Source: an uncultured Treponema sp.
Lineage (GTDB): Bacteria; Spirochaetota; Spirochaetia; Treponematales; Treponemataceae
NCBI GenBank assembly: GCA_937915735.1
Contig: CALGGS010000267.1
Coordinates: 1 to 15,690 of the forward strand
Length of the DNA: 15,690 nucleotides
Direction: 5' to 3'
Shown here: piece after piece, positions 14,562 to 15,690 of the stretch
Numbering within the stretch: the first letter of the stretch is position 1
Layout: each line of letters starts with the position of its first letter
Notes under the pieces: model-generated
The model's input: only the letters and a program-made list of their open reading frames with translations
What the model was told of the DNA's origin: nothing
Databases searched by the model: none
Made by a program: the position numbers and the translations under genes

Positions 14562-15690
14562 ATGAAAATCAACGGTTCACAGATTGTAATTGAATGTCTC
14601 GTCGAGCAGGGCGTAGACACGGTTTTTGGTTATCCTGGTGGTAACATCCTTAACATTTACGACGCTCTTTACAAAAACGCAGACAGAATCAACCATATTC
14701 TGACGGCTCACGAACAGGCTGCCGCCCACGCCGCTGACGGTTATGCCCGCACTACGGGAAAAGTCGGTGTCTGTATGGCAACTAGTGGCCCTGGAGCTAC
14801 GAACCTTGTAACTGGAATCGCCACTGCATATATGGATAGCGTTCCAGTCGTGGCAATCACCTGTAATGTCGGTACTCCGCTTCTCGGAAAGGACACTTTC
14901 CAGGAAATCGACATCACTGGAGTTACCCTTCCAATCACCAAGCACAATTTTATCGTAAAAAATGTGGAGGATTTGGCAAAAACCTTCCGTGAAGCCTTTA
15001 TAATCGCAAAATCAGGCAGGCCGGGGCCTGTTCTCATCGACATTCCAAAGGATGTGACTGCAAAAGAATGTGAATTTACGCCTCTCAAAAAAGGAGACGA
15101 CGGACTAAAGACACTTGTTTCGGAAAACGCAAATTTTTCAAGGGTAGTGCGTGTCGTTTCTCCTTCTGACGACGAAATCAAAAGAATCGCCGAAATCATA
15201 AATAAATCAGAAAAGCCTGTAATCTATGCCGGCGGCGGCGTTAAAATCTCTGGAGCCGAAAAAGAGCTCCTTGAATTTGCCGAAAAAGCCCAGATTCCTG
15301 TTTCAGAAAGCCTTATGGGGCGGGATGTTTTCCCGGCAAGTCACCCCCTCTGCACTTGGATGGTGGGTATGCACGGAACAAGGGCAAGCAACATGGCTGT
15401 TACTGAAAGTGACCTTGTGATTGCTCTTGGCTCTCGCTTCAGCGACCGCGTAATCGGAGATCCGCGGGTATTTGCTAAAAATGCGACCGTCCTTCACATC
15501 GACATTGACCCTGCCGAAATCAACAAGAACATTCACGCCCACGAGCAGCTTGTCGGAGATGTAAAGCAAATCCTCTCCCGGCTCATTCCGCTCATCGAAA
15601 AAAGAGAGCATAAGGACTGGCTCAAAAAAGTCGCAGAATGGAAAAAGGAAGTTCCTGCCTGCTATTCAGAAGTCAAAAAAGACTCAATCA
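14562..15690 (+). CDS. ilvB: Acetolactate synthase large subunit, N-terminal part
   Basis: A ThDP/FAD-dependent enzyme of branched-chain amino-acid synthesis that joins pyruvate to pyruvate or 2-ketobutyrate. The frame is open to the right edge; 376 of an expected ~560 residues are present. The ThDP-binding PYR domain has GVDTVFGYPGGNILNIYDAL (17-36), the catalytic glutamate E51 in AHEQAAAHAADGYAR and ATSGPGATNL. SGRPGPVLIDIPKDV follows. The central FAD-binding domain contains VIYAGGG, PVSESLMGRDVFP, GMHGT, ALGSRFSDRVIGDP and HIDIDPAEI. FGYPGG and RFSDR are diagnostic of acetolactate synthase rather than pyruvate oxidase. An in-frame ATG at 14550 would overlap the putative -10, so 14562 is preferred. 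The small subunit (ilvN) would be expected downstream, outside the window. C-ending codons look more frequent than in neighbouring genes, possibly reflecting high expression. Confidence 0.95.
   Translation, partial: MKINGSQIVIECLVEQGVDTVFGYPGGNILNIYDALYKNADRINHILTAHEQAAAHAADGYARTTGKVGVCMATSGPGATNLVTGIATAYMDSVPVVAITCNVGTPLLGKDTFQEIDITGVTLPITKHNFIVKNVEDLAKTFREAFIIAKSGRPGPVLIDIPKDVTAKECEFTPLKKGDDGLKTLVSENANFSRVVRVVSPSDDEIKRIAEIINKSEKPVIYAGGGVKISGAEKELLEFAEKAQIPVSESLMGRDVFPASHPLCTWMVGMHGTRASNMAVTESDLVIALGSRFSDRVIGDPRVFAKNATVLHIDIDPAEINKNIHAHEQLVGDVKQILSRLIPLIEKREHKDWLKKVAEWKKEVPACYSEVKKDSI

Noticed and set aside
14513..14620. Longer fumarase frame starting at 14620
   Set aside because: It would overlap the ilvB coding region and promoter and adds residues unlike class I fumarases; the ATG at 14512 fits the family.

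Overview
The window looks like chromosomal DNA from a Treponema-like spirochaete. This is inferred from the gene set, the moderate GC content with many AAA/TTT/AAG/CTT codons, the single-chain radical SAM/DUF2344 fusion and a FN3/DUF1566-type surface protein. No marker gene fixes the species. Most genes are conserved housekeeping genes. Nothing in the sequence points to a prophage, transposon, CRISPR array, tRNA or rRNA.

Layout. (1) 1-837 (+) is the C-terminal part of a secreted or lipoprotein-like FN3/DUF1566-type protein. It is followed by a small repeat and hairpin region (849-923). (2) 972-5718 (+) holds NAD-dependent DNA ligase (ligA), then a 928-residue B12-binding-type radical SAM protein fused to a DUF2344 domain. 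A bidirectional AT-rich terminator (5719-5743) separates it from the next, convergent unit. (3) 10667-5733 (-) is a probable operon: pncB, a P-loop/Asp23-like fusion protein, serS and an AI-2E-family transporter. There are ATGA and TAATG start/stop overlaps and one 161-bp gap holding a 10-bp-period inverted repeat. (4) argR (10858-11331, +) is divergent from pncB. The intergenic region carries two good sigma70-type promoters and an ARG-box-like palindrome. (5) A DEAD-box-type helicase with a DEVD motif (12542-11346, -) converges on argR. (6) 14512-12616 (-) holds a single-chain class I fumarase overlapped by an Hpt phosphotransfer protein. (7) ilvB (14562 onwards, +) is divergent from the fumarase, only 49 bp away, and runs off the right edge.

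How the genes work together: pncB (NAD salvage) and ligA (NAD consumer) share a cofactor theme but not an operon. serS, ilvB, fumarase and argR belong to core amino-acid and carbon metabolism. The Hpt protein implies a phosphorelay whose kinase and receiver lie elsewhere.

The most interesting signal is in translation initiation. Genes at the head of a transcription unit (ligA, argR, the helicase, fumarase, perhaps ilvB) have a -10-like hexamer ending only 6-10 nt before the ATG and no clear Shine-Dalgarno. Most other genes (the radical SAM gene, Hpt, serS, and pncB with its longer leader) have good SD sequences. This suggests leaderless or near-leaderless mRNAs for several promoter-proximal genes. 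Other items worth checking are the P-loop/Asp23 fusion, the Asp-to-Ser change in ArgR's arginine-binding motif, the palindrome at the pncB -35, and the fumarase-Hpt overlap. No clearly new multi-gene system was recognised.
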